From the NCBI RefSeq assembly GCF_041102775.1, contig NZ_JBGCUO010000001.1, forward strand, positions 1-64,000: a stretch of 64,000 bases of DNA. The letters run 5' to 3'. Shown here piece after piece: positions 1 to 8,892 of this stretch (within the stretch, counting starts at the first letter, position 1; the number at the start of each line of letters is the position of its first letter). The notes below the pieces were generated by a model that was given only the letters and a program-made list of their open reading frames with translations, was not told the DNA's origin and did no database searches. The translations under genes and the position numbers were made by a program. The DNA is from Alcanivorax sp. REN37. Its GTDB lineage: Bacteria; Pseudomonadota; Gammaproteobacteria; Pseudomonadales; Alcanivoracaceae.

Positions 1-532
1 CCGGCTGTGGGTAATCGAAGCTGGTACGGCTGTAAGGCAGCGGCTGCCCCACCAGCCAGCTGGCGCTGCGTTGCACCAGCAACAACAGGAACTCCTGCAG
101 CAAATGCTCACGGTCGCGGCCACGGTGATCCAGGTGCAGACGGAACATCCAGTCTTCGTCGTCACTGCCGGTGGGCACCAGCGCCACCGTTAGCTGCGGT
201 TGCAGCACGCTGTAGAACCGCGCGCAGCGGCGCAGGAAGCCGCCCAAGGTGTCGGCCCGAGCGGCAAACTCGATCATCAGCGCGAAGGTGCCGCGCCGGC
301 AGGGCGCCGTGCCCAGCCCCATGAACTCATCATCGGTAAGCGCCCACAAACCCTGGATCAGCTGTGTCAGCTCCATCGGTGTCAATCGCGCCGGCGCAGC
401 ACCCTCCAGTGCCCAAGACTGCGGCAACCCGGCAGCAGCCAGCAGCGCCGCCGCACTGTGGCCGGCGCGCTGGGCGGCAGCAAGGCAAACGGCGAGGTAA
501 TAGTGGGCGACGTAGCGCTTCTGGGTGGTCAT
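1..532 (-). CDS. AraC-family transcriptional regulator, N-terminal part (truncated by window edge)
   Basis: The minus strand is open from an ATG at 530-532 to the window edge, giving 177 residues with no stop. The translation begins MTTQKRYVAHYYLAV and contains a stretch around residues 65-85 (DDEFMGLGTAPCRRGTFALM) typical of the N-terminal arabinose-binding-like dimerisation domain (PF12625) of AraC/OruR/ArgR-type regulators. The helix-turn-helix domain would lie beyond base 1. It is transcribed away from the acyl-CoA synthetase at 676, separated by about 143 bp, so it may control that gene; this is inferred from the divergent arrangement only. The family call rests on domain resemblance. 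Confidence 0.8.
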   Translation of the reverse strand, partial: MTTQKRYVAHYYLAVCLAAAQRAGHSAAALLAAAGLPQSWALEGAAPARLTPMELTQLIQGLWALTDDEFMGLGTAPCRRGTFALMIEFAARADTLGGFLRRCARFYSVLQPQLTVALVPTGSDDEDWMFRLHLDHRGRDREHLLQEFLLLLVQRSASWLVGQPLPYSRTSFDYPQP

Positions 533-675
533 CGGCAGATTCGAAATGGCCATTTGGATCAAGGCTTTCGACCTTCCCAGTCATTCCGATCAAAGTCAAC
601 GCGGCCTTAAATGGGGTCACGTCACCGACAAAGCGCCACCCGACGGCGCCATTACAACAACAGACAGGACGCCCC

Positions 676-2241
676 ATGACCGCACCGATGCTGGATGACC
701 AGGTGGCCCGTGCCACCCGCAACACCCTCGGCGATGCCCTAGCGCGCGCCGCCGCCCACCACGGCACCCGCGATGCGCTGCTATTCCGTGACCGGCATTG
801 GTCGTTCGTTGATCTGGACCGTGCCGCCAGTCATTTGGCCCACCACCTGCTTGGATTGGGCCTGCAACCGGGCGACCGCGTCGCCGCCTACGGCAAGAAC
901 TCCGATGTTTATCTGATGCTGTGGCTGGCCTGCACCCGCGCCGGGCTGATCCATGTCCCACTTAACTTCTCGCTGGTTGAGCGCGAGTTGGTGTATGCAC
1001 TGAACCAATCCGGCGCCCGCGCGCTGCTGTTCGATCCGGCGCTGGCCGACGCGGTCACGGCAGTGATCGCGCAGACACCGGTGGCGCACAGCGCACCACT
1101 GCAGCCAATGCCGGGTCGTAGCGATGACTTGCTCACGGTGGTGAAAGCCGCGCCGGCCGATGTGCAGCCACCGGCGCTGGAGCAGGCCGACACCGATGTG
1201 GTGCAGATCCTCTACACCTCCGGCACCACCTCCGACCCCAAGGGCGCGATGCACACTCACCGCTCGCTGCTCACCGAATATGCCAGCTGCCAGATCCACC
1301 TCGATATCCGCAGCAGCGATCGGGCGCTGGCAGCATTGCCGCTGTACCACTCGGCACAGATGCATGTGTTTACGCTGCCGACACTGCTGGCCGGCGGCAC
1401 CACTTGGTTGGTGGACGATCCCAGCCCGGCCAACCTGATCGCGCTGCTGCGTGACCACCGTCTGAATGCGTTCTTCGCACCACCAACGGTGTGGATTGCC
1501 CTGCTGCGCCACGCCGACTTCGACCCGGCAGGCCTGTCCGCGCTGACCAAGCTGTATTACGGCGCGTCCATCATGCCGGAGCCGATTGTGCATGAACTGG
1601 CCGCCAAACTGCCGGCTGCGGGCCTCTACAACTGCTACGGCCAAAGCGAGATCGCGCCGCTGGCCACGGTGTTGCGCCCCGAAGATCACACCACTCGGCC
1701 GGCTTCCGCCGGACGCCCGATCCAATCGGTGGTGACCCGCATCCTGCACCCGGACACCGGCGCCGACTGCGCGCCCGGCGAACACGGCGAGATCGTGCAC
1801 CGCTCACCGCAACTGATGGTGGGTTACTGGCAGAATCCGGACGCCACCGCCAAGGCATTTAAAGACGGCTGGTTCCACTCCGGTGACCTCGGTTACCGCG
1901 ACGAACAGGGCTTCCTGTTCATCGTTGACCGCATCAATGACGTCATCAATACCGGCGGCGTGTTGGTGGCCAGTCGGGATGTGGAAGAGGTGCTCTACAG
2001 CCACCCGCAAGTGGCCGAAGTGGCGGTGATCGGACTGCCAGATGAGCGCTGGGTGGAGGCGGTGTGCGCCGTGATCGTGGTGAAAGCCGGGCAGCAACTG
2101 TCAGAAACCGAGTTGGCCGACCACGCGCGCGCGGCGCTGGCTCACTTCAAAGTGCCCAAGCGCTGGTTCTTCGCCGAAGCGCTGCCGAAGAACACCGCCG
2201 GCAAAGTACTGAAGCGGGCGCTGCGCCAGCAGTATCAGTGA
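676..2241 (+). CDS. AMP-forming acyl-CoA synthetase
   Basis: A 521-residue ANL-superfamily adenylating enzyme, expected to activate a carboxylic acid (probably a fatty or aromatic acid) to its CoA thioester through an acyl-AMP. The phosphate-binding loop YTSGTTSDPKGAMHTH lies near residue 180, the adenine-contacting motif YGQSE near 320, and the hinge region with YRDEQGFLFIVDRINDVI near 405-420. The C-terminal lysine motif (KNTAGKVLKRALR) is present. I chose the ATG at 676 because AGGA precedes it by 6 nt and the protein then starts at the usual place; the reading frame stays open upstream to 364 but that extension is low-complexity. Substrate cannot be assigned from the sequence. The gene is divergent from an AraC-type regulator. 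Confidence 0.88.
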   Translation: MTAPMLDDQVARATRNTLGDALARAAAHHGTRDALLFRDRHWSFVDLDRAASHLAHHLLGLGLQPGDRVAAYGKNSDVYLMLWLACTRAGLIHVPLNFSLVERELVYALNQSGARALLFDPALADAVTAVIAQTPVAHSAPLQPMPGRSDDLLTVVKAAPADVQPPALEQADTDVVQILYTSGTTSDPKGAMHTHRSLLTEYASCQIHLDIRSSDRALAALPLYHSAQMHVFTLPTLLAGGTTWLVDDPSPANLIALLRDHRLNAFFAPPTVWIALLRHADFDPAGLSALTKLYYGASIMPEPIVHELAAKLPAAGLYNCYGQSEIAPLATVLRPEDHTTRPASAGRPIQSVVTRILHPDTGADCAPGEHGEIVHRSPQLMVGYWQNPDATAKAFKDGWFHSGDLGYRDEQGFLFIVDRINDVINTGGVLVASRDVEEVLYSHPQVAEVAVIGLPDERWVEAVCAVIVVKAGQQLSETELADHARAALAHFKVPKRWFFAEALPKNTAGKVLKRALRQQYQ

Positions 2242-2277
2242 CGGCGTGGCGGCCTTAGCCGGAGCCCCATCTACCCG

Positions 2278-2300
2278 CGCCCTCCACTTAGGGAGGGGCG
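2278..2300. terminator. Possible bidirectional terminator between acyl-CoA synthetase and ftsX
   Basis: An imperfect stem (CGCCCTCC with GGAGGGGCG, one bulged base) lies in the gap between two convergent genes and is followed on the plus strand by GGTTTAAT. The T-tract is short. The rest of the 2242-2445 gap shows no gene. Confidence 0.35.
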
Positions 2301-2445
2301 GGTTTAATGATGCGGCACTGGGTGGCCGCTTGGCCGCGCACCGGGAGCGGCGGCTGCCGTTTTCAGCACAGCGGAGAGCAAAAATGATAGGCCGGCACCT
2401 TTAACACGCCGCGGCCGGCACCGTTGCCCGCAGCGCCGGCATGTC

Positions 2446-3441
2446 TTACAGCAAATGCGGATCAACATCCTGGATGTGGCGCGACACCGCTAGCCAGGCG
2501 CCGAGCAGGCCGAGCATGCCGGCGAACAGCGGCAGCATGAATAGGTTGGCCCAGCCCACGCCAAGCAGGTTGTATTCACTGTCGTACAGCTCGATCAACT
2601 GCTCTGCCGGCGAGCCGATCCACAGCAACGCGGCCTGCACCAGCACCACCGCCAGCACACCGCCAGCAAAGCCGAAGCAAAAGCCGGAATAGAGGAACGG
2701 CCGGCGCACGAATCCATCCGTGCCACCAACAATCTTCACCACCACGATCTCCTCGCGGCGATTCTCGATCGCCAGCCGGATGGTGTTCACCACCACCAGC
2801 ATCACCGCCAGCGCCAGCGCCAGCGTGAGCACCGTAACAATGCGGGCAGCCAGCTCGATCATGGCGTGCAACCGCTTCACCCACTCCACATCCAGCTGCA
2901 CCAGATCCACTTCTGGCAGCGCCTTGATCTGCGTCTGCAAGGTGGCCAGCGCTTCCGGCCGGGTGTCTTTGGGGAACACCAACAGCACCGGCGGCAAGGG
3001 GTTGTCCGGCAGTGCCTCCAGCACGTCACCGAAGCCGGATAGGGTTTTGTACTCGTCCAGCGCTTGCTGCGGCGTAATCACTTGCACCCGCTCAACGTCA
3101 GCCCGCTGACCGACTTTGGTCGCCAACTGGCGCTGGGCGGTTTCGTTGGTGGCTTTCTTGAGGAATACCGACAGGTGCGCTTGCCCATCCCAGCCGGCGG
3201 TGGCGGCGCGGGCGTTTTCCAGCAGCACGCTGATGCCAGTGGGCAGCGCCAGCGCAATGGCGATCACCAGCACCGTCATCAACGTGGAGATCGGCTGGTT
3301 GCGCATGCGGTTGACCGCGTCCAGCGCCGAGTCGCGATGGTGCAGGCGCCACGCCAACAAGCGATCACGCCAGGCACTGCGCGCCACACTGGCGCCCACG
3401 CGCGGCTTCGCTGCCGGCGCCGAACGGCTGTTACGCGCCAT
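2446..3441 (-). CDS. ftsX: Cell division protein FtsX
   Basis: A 331-residue membrane subunit of the FtsEX complex, which couples septal-ring assembly to activation of peptidoglycan hydrolases. The protein has a cytoplasmic N-terminus, a first membrane segment (LMTVLVIAIALALPTGI, about residues 54-70), a periplasmic domain, and three further hydrophobic segments in the C-terminal half, as in the family. The start at 3441 is preceded by AGGAG in good position; an upstream in-frame extension to 3504 overlaps ftsE and is discarded. Its start overlaps the ftsE stop by 11 bp, consistent with coupled translation. In Pseudomonas rpoH follows ftsX; here the next gene is a convergent acyl-CoA synthetase. 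Confidence 0.95.
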   Translation of the reverse strand: MARNSRSAPAAKPRVGASVARSAWRDRLLAWRLHHRDSALDAVNRMRNQPISTLMTVLVIAIALALPTGISVLLENARAATAGWDGQAHLSVFLKKATNETAQRQLATKVGQRADVERVQVITPQQALDEYKTLSGFGDVLEALPDNPLPPVLLVFPKDTRPEALATLQTQIKALPEVDLVQLDVEWVKRLHAMIELAARIVTVLTLALALAVMLVVVNTIRLAIENRREEIVVVKIVGGTDGFVRRPFLYSGFCFGFAGGVLAVVLVQAALLWIGSPAEQLIELYDSEYNLLGVGWANLFMLPLFAGMLGLLGAWLAVSRHIQDVDPHLL

Positions 3442-4123
3442 GGGCAGGCTCCTCGCGGTCGGCCACCAGCCGGCCATCGCGCAGCGACAGCAGGCGATGG
3501 TCATAGCGGTCGATCAATGACAGATCGTGGGTGGCGATCAGCACTGCCACGCCGACATTGGCGAAATCTTGGAACAGATCCATGATCTCTGCCGACAGCG
3601 CCGGATCGAGGTTACCGGTGGGTTCATCCGCCAGCAGCAGCGGCGGCTTGTTGACCACCGCGCGGGCGATGCCGATACGCTGCTGCTCACCGCCAGACAG
3701 CATCACCGGGTTGAGCTTCTCCTTGCTCAGCAGGCCCACCTTGTCCAGCGCCGCCCGTACCCGCTTGCCGATGTCGGCGCGCGGGAAGCCGGCGATCACC
3801 AGCGGCAACGCCACATTGTCGAACACGCTACGGTCGAACAGCAGCTGGTGGTTCTGGTGCACCATGCCGATCTTGCGGCGAATGTAAGGAATGCCAGAGG
3901 TGCCGACGGTGGACAGCGGCACGCCGTCCACCAGCACCTCACCGGCGGTGGGGCGCTCGATCATCATGATCAGTTTCAGCAATGTGCTCTTGCCGGCCCC
4001 GGAGTGGCCGGTGAGGAAGGTCAGCTCACCCGCCGGCAGCGTCAACGACACCTGCCGCAGCGCATCGCGACCACCGCCACCGGGAATCGGATAGCGCTTG
4101 CTGACTCGATCCAGTTGGATCAT
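3431..4123 (-). CDS. ftsE: Cell division ATP-binding protein FtsE
   Basis: A 230-residue ABC ATPase that pairs with FtsX at the division septum. The Walker A motif GHSGAGKSTLLKL is at about residues 38-50, the signature LSGGEQQRIGIARA at about 138-151, and Walker B LLLADEPTGNLDP follows at once. Length and motif spacing match the family. It lies 9 bp after ftsY and overlaps ftsX, forming the usual ftsY-ftsE-ftsX transcription unit. Confidence 0.96.
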   Translation of the reverse strand: MIQLDRVSKRYPIPGGGGRDALRQVSLTLPAGELTFLTGHSGAGKSTLLKLIMMIERPTAGEVLVDGVPLSTVGTSGIPYIRRKIGMVHQNHQLLFDRSVFDNVALPLVIAGFPRADIGKRVRAALDKVGLLSKEKLNPVMLSGGEQQRIGIARAVVNKPPLLLADEPTGNLDPALSAEIMDLFQDFANVGVAVLIATHDLSLIDRYDHRLLSLRDGRLVADREEPAHGA

Positions 4124-4132
4124 GCGGCCCCC

Positions 4133-5383
4133 TTAGCCCCGGGTGACGTCCTCGAACAGTGCTTTGACGAACTCTTCGGCGTCGAACGGCCGCAGGTCTT
4201 CCAATTGCTCACCGACACCGATGAAGCGGATCGGCAGCCCAGTGCGCTTGGCCAACGCGAACAGGATGCCGCCTTTGGCGGTGCCATCAAGCTTGGTCAA
4301 CACCAGCCCAGTGACGCCCACCGCCTGGCGGAATTCCAGCGCCTGGTTGACGGCGTTCTGACCGGTGCAGGCGTCCAACACCAGCAGCACTTCGTGGGGC
4401 GCATCCGGCACCAGCTTTTTCATCACCCGGGTGACTTTGGTCAGCTCGTCCATCAACCCGGTGCGGGTATGCAGTCGGCCCGCGGTGTCCGCCAACAGGA
4501 TGTCGACGCCACGGCTCTGCGCCGCCTGCACGCCGTCGTAGACCACTGACGCGGAGTCGGCACCGGTGTGCTGGGCAATCACCGGGATCTGGTTACGCTC
4601 GCCCCACACCTGCAGCTGTTCTACCGCCGCCGCGCGGAAAGTGTCACCGGCGGCCAGCATCACTGACTTGCCTTCCATGCGGAAACGCTTGGCCAGCTTG
4701 CCGATGGTGGTGGTCTTGCCGACACCGTTGACGCCCACCATCAGAATCACGTGGGGGCGGTTGTCGGGATTGATTTCCAGCGGCTGGCTCACCGGCGCGA
4801 TCAGCTTGCGCAGCTCGTCTTGCAGCGCTTCATACAGCGCATCGGCGTCCACCAGTTCTTTACGGCCGACCCGCTCGGTGAGCGCATTGATGATGGTGTC
4901 GGTGGCTTCCACCCCGACGTCCGCCACCAGCAGTTGGGTTTCGATGTCTTCGAAAATTTCGTCGTCGATTTCTTTGGCGCCCACCAGCAGGTCGGCGAGG
5001 CCCTTGCCGAACGATTGGCGGGTTTTGCCGAGGCCCTGCTTCATGCGCGACCAGAAACCTTCGCGGGCCGGCTCATCGTCCGCAGCGACAGCGTCCGCCT
5101 CAGCAGCTGGTTCGATCGCTGGCTCGGCGGCAACCACCGGCGCGGGCATCACTGCCGGGGCTACCGGTTCTGCTGCGATCGGTGCAGCGGCACTATTGGC
5201 CGCCGCAGCATCGTCCGCAGGCGCATTGGACCCGGTTTCGGTCGGTGCCACGGTGCCATCAGCGTCCGTCTCCGCCGGCGCGTCGCCGCGGCGCTTGAAC
5301 ATGCGGGAGAAGAACCCGCCCTTGCCCTGCTCGGCGGCAGGGGCTTGATCATCCGGCTCAGGCCGGGAAACTTCATCAGTCAT
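4133..5383 (-). CDS. ftsY: Signal recognition particle receptor FtsY
   Basis: A 416-residue SRP receptor GTPase that docks SRP-ribosome complexes at the inner membrane. The first 110 or so residues are an acidic, alanine-rich A-domain, followed by the four-helix N domain (GFWSRMKQGLGKTRQSFGKG, from about residue 109) and the G domain with GVNGVGKTTTIGKLAKR, the DTFRAAA insertion motif, DTAGRLHT and TKLDGTAKGG. It is the first gene of the ftsY-ftsE-ftsX run and is divergent from the M16 peptidase pair at 5513, with a 129-bp gap that must hold both promoters. Confidence 0.97.
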   Translation of the reverse strand: MTDEVSRPEPDDQAPAAEQGKGGFFSRMFKRRGDAPAETDADGTVAPTETGSNAPADDAAAANSAAAPIAAEPVAPAVMPAPVVAAEPAIEPAAEADAVAADDEPAREGFWSRMKQGLGKTRQSFGKGLADLLVGAKEIDDEIFEDIETQLLVADVGVEATDTIINALTERVGRKELVDADALYEALQDELRKLIAPVSQPLEINPDNRPHVILMVGVNGVGKTTTIGKLAKRFRMEGKSVMLAAGDTFRAAAVEQLQVWGERNQIPVIAQHTGADSASVVYDGVQAAQSRGVDILLADTAGRLHTRTGLMDELTKVTRVMKKLVPDAPHEVLLVLDACTGQNAVNQALEFRQAVGVTGLVLTKLDGTAKGGILFALAKRTGLPIRFIGVGEQLEDLRPFDAEEFVKALFEDVTRG

Positions 5384-5512
5384 TGCAGGTCTTTCCGTTA
5401 GCCACGGCGGAGTGCTTCCGACGCCGGGCTATCCTATCATCCCGCTCCACCCATAGAAACGCGGCAGCGGCGGCTCTGCCGACCGCGCCCGCTGCGACCA
5501 AAAGGGGACGCC

Positions 5513-6850
5513 ATGCGCCTGTTTCTGATGCTTTCACTGCTGTGTGCCACTGCTGCACAGGCGGCGACGGCGCCACCTCCGACCCACGATTTTACGCTCG
5601 ACAACGGCCTGCGCGTGCTGGTGCGCGAAGACCACCGGGCGCCGGTGGTGACGGTGATGCTGTGGTACAAAGTCGGCAGCATTGACGAGCCGGCGGGGCG
5701 CACCGGCCTCAGCCACATGCTTGAGCACATGATGTTCAAGAACACGCGTCATCTGACGCCGGGCGACTACTCGGCATTGGTGTCACGCTTCGGCGGCCAG
5801 ACCAACGCCTTCACCTCCTACGAGTACACCGGCTACTACCAGCAGTACGACGCCTCGCGGCTGCCGCTGGCACTGGAGCTGGAAGCCGAGCGCTTGGCGA
5901 ACTTGGAAATCGATGCCGAGGAGTTTTCCCGCGAGGTGCAGGTGGTGCTCGAAGAACGCCGCCAGCGCACCGATGACAATCCCTCGGCGCTGGCCTGGGA
6001 GCGCTTCGCTGCCATCTTGCGTCCGGGCACCGGCTACGCCCATCCAGTGATCGGCTGGCAGCGCGACATCGAGCAATACACCCCGCAGCAGGCCATGGCG
6101 TGGTACCAAGAGTGGTACAGCCCGGCCAACGCGGTGCTGGTGATTGCCGGCGATGTAACGTTGGAACAGGCCCGCGCTCAAACCGAACGCTTCTTCGCCG
6201 CGTTGCCGGCGGATCCGGTGCCGGACCGCCCCACACCGCGCCAAGCACCGGCTGCCGGCGAACGCCGCCTGTCGCTGTCGCTGCCGGTACAAGTGCCATC
6301 GCTGTACATGGGCTGGAACGTACCGTCACTGGCCACCGCCGACAACGCCGCCGACTACTATGCACTGATGATGCTGGCCGGCGTGCTCGACGGCGGCTAC
6401 AGCGCGCGCATCGAAAGCAACCTGGTGCGCGGCCGCCAGCTGGCCACCGGCGCCGGCGCCCAATACGGCGGACTGGCACGGGAGGACGGCGTGTTCATCA
6501 TGACCGCCTCGCCGGCCCCCGGCGTATCGCTGGCAGCACTGGAAGCAGCACTGGAGCAGGAGCTCGATACCCTGCGCACCACCCCGCCCAGCGCCGAGGA
6601 GCTGAAACGGGTGCGGGCACAGATGCTGTCGTCATCAGTGTTCGAGCAAGACTCGGTGTTTGGCCAAGCCATGGAACTCGGCTACCTGACCATCATTGGC
6701 CAAGACTGGCGTTTGGCCGACCAACTTGATCAGCGCTTGGCCGATGTCACGCCGCAGCAGGTCAGCGATGCCGCTAAACGCTTCCTCACCCGTGACCGCC
6801 GTGCGGTGGCAGAAGTGCGCCCGCTCAATCAGGAGGGCACCCAGCCATGA
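5513..6850 (+). CDS. M16 family zinc metallopeptidase, catalytically complete member
   Basis: A 445-residue exported peptidase of the pitrilysin/insulinase (M16) family. It starts with a cleavable signal peptide (MRLFLMLSLLCATAAQA) and carries the inverted zinc motif HMLEH at residues 68-72, with the third ligand glutamate about 76 residues later in VVLEERR. The peptide cleaved is not known for this subgroup. It overlaps the next gene by the 4-bp sequence ATGA, and the two proteins probably form a heterodimer as in other bacterial M16 pairs. Position after ftsY and before rsmD matches the Pseudomonas gene order. Confidence 0.92.
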   Translation: MRLFLMLSLLCATAAQAATAPPPTHDFTLDNGLRVLVREDHRAPVVTVMLWYKVGSIDEPAGRTGLSHMLEHMMFKNTRHLTPGDYSALVSRFGGQTNAFTSYEYTGYYQQYDASRLPLALELEAERLANLEIDAEEFSREVQVVLEERRQRTDDNPSALAWERFAAILRPGTGYAHPVIGWQRDIEQYTPQQAMAWYQEWYSPANAVLVIAGDVTLEQARAQTERFFAALPADPVPDRPTPRQAPAAGERRLSLSLPVQVPSLYMGWNVPSLATADNAADYYALMMLAGVLDGGYSARIESNLVRGRQLATGAGAQYGGLAREDGVFIMTASPAPGVSLAALEAALEQELDTLRTTPPSAEELKRVRAQMLSSSVFEQDSVFGQAMELGYLTIIGQDWRLADQLDQRLADVTPQQVSDAAKRFLTRDRRAVAEVRPLNQEGTQP

Positions 6851-8283
6851 GCCTCAATAAAATCCTGCGCCTAGTAATCATCGCCGCGGTGGCCGCTGGC
6901 TTGGTGTGGCTGATTATCAGCCGCCCGGAACAGCTGGCGCCGAGCGCCGCCGTAGCGCCATTCCCGCAGTCACTGCCGGAAGTGGAGGAGGCACCGCTCG
7001 GCCGTCGCCAGTTGGATATCCAGAGTTGGACCACGGCCGCCGGCAGCCGCGTGTTGTTCGTGCAAACCGAGCAAATCCCGATGCTTTACGCACGGCTGGT
7101 GTTCAACGCTGGCAGCGCCCGCGACGGCGATCATGCCGGCCTCGCCATGCTCACCAACGCCATGCTCGACCAGGGCGCCGATGGGCTCGATGTCGCGGCG
7201 CTGGCGCGCGGCTTCGAGGATCTCGGCGCGCGCCTCGGCAACAGCAGCCACCGCGACATGGCGCTGCTGACGCTGGCCACCCTCAGCGCGCCGGAGTTTC
7301 GCGATCCGGCGCTGGCCTTGCTGACCCGCATCCTCGCCCGGCCGGATTTCCCCGCTGGTGAGTTAGCGCGCATGAAAACCCAGCAGCTGCAGGCGCTGCA
7401 GCGCCAGAAACAGGTGCCCGGTCCGCAGTTGAGCGATGCCTACAACCGCGCCCTGTTCGGCGATCATCCCTACGGCATTCCGTCCAACGGCACCGAGCAA
7501 AGCCTACCGGGCATCGAGCCTGCACAACTGGCCGTGTTCTATCGCCAGTACTACACCGCCGGCAATGCCGTGATCGCGCTGGTGGGCGATCTGAGCAAGA
7601 CCGACGCCAAACGCATTGCCGAGCAACTTAGCAGCGCCCTGCCAACCGGCGAGCGGGCTCCGGAACTGCCGCCGGCCGCCGCGCTGACCGAAGCCCGCCA
7701 GCAGCACATCGAGTTTCCGTCCACCCAGACTCATATCCTGCTCGGCAACCAGATGATTGACCGTCACCATCCGGATTACCCGGCGCTGTACGTGGGCAAT
7801 AAGATCCTCGGCGGCGGTGACTTCAGCGCCATCCTGATGGACGAGGTACGCCAGAAACGTGGGCTGGTATACGGCATTTACTCCAGCATCAGCCCGATGG
7901 CCGCTGCCGGCCCGTTCACGGTGTCGCTGCAAACCGCCAACGCCAATGCCCACGACGCCCTAGTGCTGACCCGTCAGCTGATCGCCGACTTCGTCGCTAA
8001 CGGCCCCAGCGAAGAACAACTGAAGCTAGCGCAAGACGACCTGGTTGGCAGCTACGCGCTGTCCACCGCCTCCAACAGCGATATCGTGGCGCAGCTGGGC
8101 GTGATCGGTTTTTACGACCTGCCACTGAGCTATATGGACGACTTCCAGCAAGCACTGCAGCAGGTCACAGCGGAGCAAGTGCGCGGGGCGTTTCGCCGAC
8201 ATCTGCACCCAGACACGCTGCTCACCGTCAGCATCGGCCCGCACGATCCTAATCAAGCGGCCGCCGAGGACAGCGCCCCATGA
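6847..8283 (+). CDS. M16 family peptidase-like protein lacking the zinc motif
   Basis: A 478-residue M16 homologue with an N-terminal hydrophobic segment (about residues 8-24, IVIAAVAAGLVWLIIS-like) that probably anchors it in the inner membrane facing the periplasm. At the position of the HxxEH motif it has GLAMLTNAML, so zinc binding is lost and it is expected to be the non-catalytic half of a heterodimer with the preceding gene. The C-terminal half contains the conserved RQKRGLVYGIYS segment of the family. It overlaps both neighbours by ATGA, which indicates coupled translation and fixed stoichiometry. Confidence 0.9.
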   Translation: MSLNKILRLVIIAAVAAGLVWLIISRPEQLAPSAAVAPFPQSLPEVEEAPLGRRQLDIQSWTTAAGSRVLFVQTEQIPMLYARLVFNAGSARDGDHAGLAMLTNAMLDQGADGLDVAALARGFEDLGARLGNSSHRDMALLTLATLSAPEFRDPALALLTRILARPDFPAGELARMKTQQLQALQRQKQVPGPQLSDAYNRALFGDHPYGIPSNGTEQSLPGIEPAQLAVFYRQYYTAGNAVIALVGDLSKTDAKRIAEQLSSALPTGERAPELPPAAALTEARQQHIEFPSTQTHILLGNQMIDRHHPDYPALYVGNKILGGGDFSAILMDEVRQKRGLVYGIYSSISPMAAAGPFTVSLQTANANAHDALVLTRQLIADFVANGPSEEQLKLAQDDLVGSYALSTASNSDIVAQLGVIGFYDLPLSYMDDFQQALQQVTAEQVRGAFRRHLHPDTLLTVSIGPHDPNQAAAEDSAP

Positions 8284-8846
8284 GCACCCAGCGTGGCACC
8301 GTGCGCATCATCGGCGGCGAATTCCGCGGCCGCCGACTGCAGTTTGTCGACCAGCGCGGCGACCTGCGCCCAAGCAGCGACCGGCTGCGCGAAACGCTGT
8401 TCAACTGGCTGCAGTTTTCACTGGCCGATCAGCGCGTGCTGGATCTGTTCGCCGGCTCCGGCGCACTGGGTGCCGAAGCGCTGTCGCGCGGCGCCGCCCA
8501 TGCAGTGTTGGTGGAAAAAAAACGCGAACGTGCCGCCGATCTGTCACGGCAACTCAAACCGCTGTTCGGCGAGCGGGTGTTCATCCAGGCCGACGACGCG
8601 CTGCGCTGGCTGCACAGTGCCAGCCAGCACGGGCCTTTTGATCTGGCGTTTGTCGATCCGCCCTACGACCTCGGCCTCACCGAACCGGCCTGCGCCTTGC
8701 TGGAAGAGCACGGCCTGCTAACGGCGGATGCCCGCATCTACGTGGAAAGCCGCCGCCACGATCCGGCACCGCAGGTACCGGCCGGGTGGCGATTGCTGAA
8801 AGAAAAACTGACGGGGGATGTGCGGGCGCAGTTGTTTGAGCGCTGA
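8280..8846 (+). CDS. rsmD: 16S rRNA (guanine(966)-N(2))-methyltransferase RsmD
   Basis: A 188-residue SAM-dependent methyltransferase that modifies G966 of 16S rRNA. The N-terminal VRIIGGEFRGRRL segment, the SAM-binding VLDLFAGSGALGAEALSRGA and the catalytic DPPYDLG motif are all present. The start overlaps the preceding gene by ATGA. In Pseudomonas the chromosome continues from here to laoR-laoCBA-coaD; here a roughly 15-kb catabolic block intervenes. Confidence 0.95.
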   Translation: MSTQRGTVRIIGGEFRGRRLQFVDQRGDLRPSSDRLRETLFNWLQFSLADQRVLDLFAGSGALGAEALSRGAAHAVLVEKKRERAADLSRQLKPLFGERVFIQADDALRWLHSASQHGPFDLAFVDPPYDLGLTEPACALLEEHGLLTADARIYVESRRHDPAPQVPAGWRLLKEKLTGDVRAQLFER

Positions 8847-8857
8847 GCAGCCCCAAC

Positions 8858-8885
8858 AAAAAAGGGGCCACACGGCGGTGGCCCC
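8858..8885 (-). terminator. Rho-independent terminator of the catabolic operon
   Basis: An 8-bp perfect stem (GGGGCCAC with GTGGCCCC, loop ACGGCG) is followed on the minus strand by six T residues. It lies in the short gap between convergent rsmD and the Tsx-like gene and should end the minus-strand operon; the stem may also serve rsmD. Confidence 0.85.
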
Positions 8886-8892
8886 AAGCGCG

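Noticed and set aside
781-1800. Long reading frame antisense to the acyl-CoA synthetase
   Set aside because: Same reason: low-complexity shadow of a gene with clear motifs.
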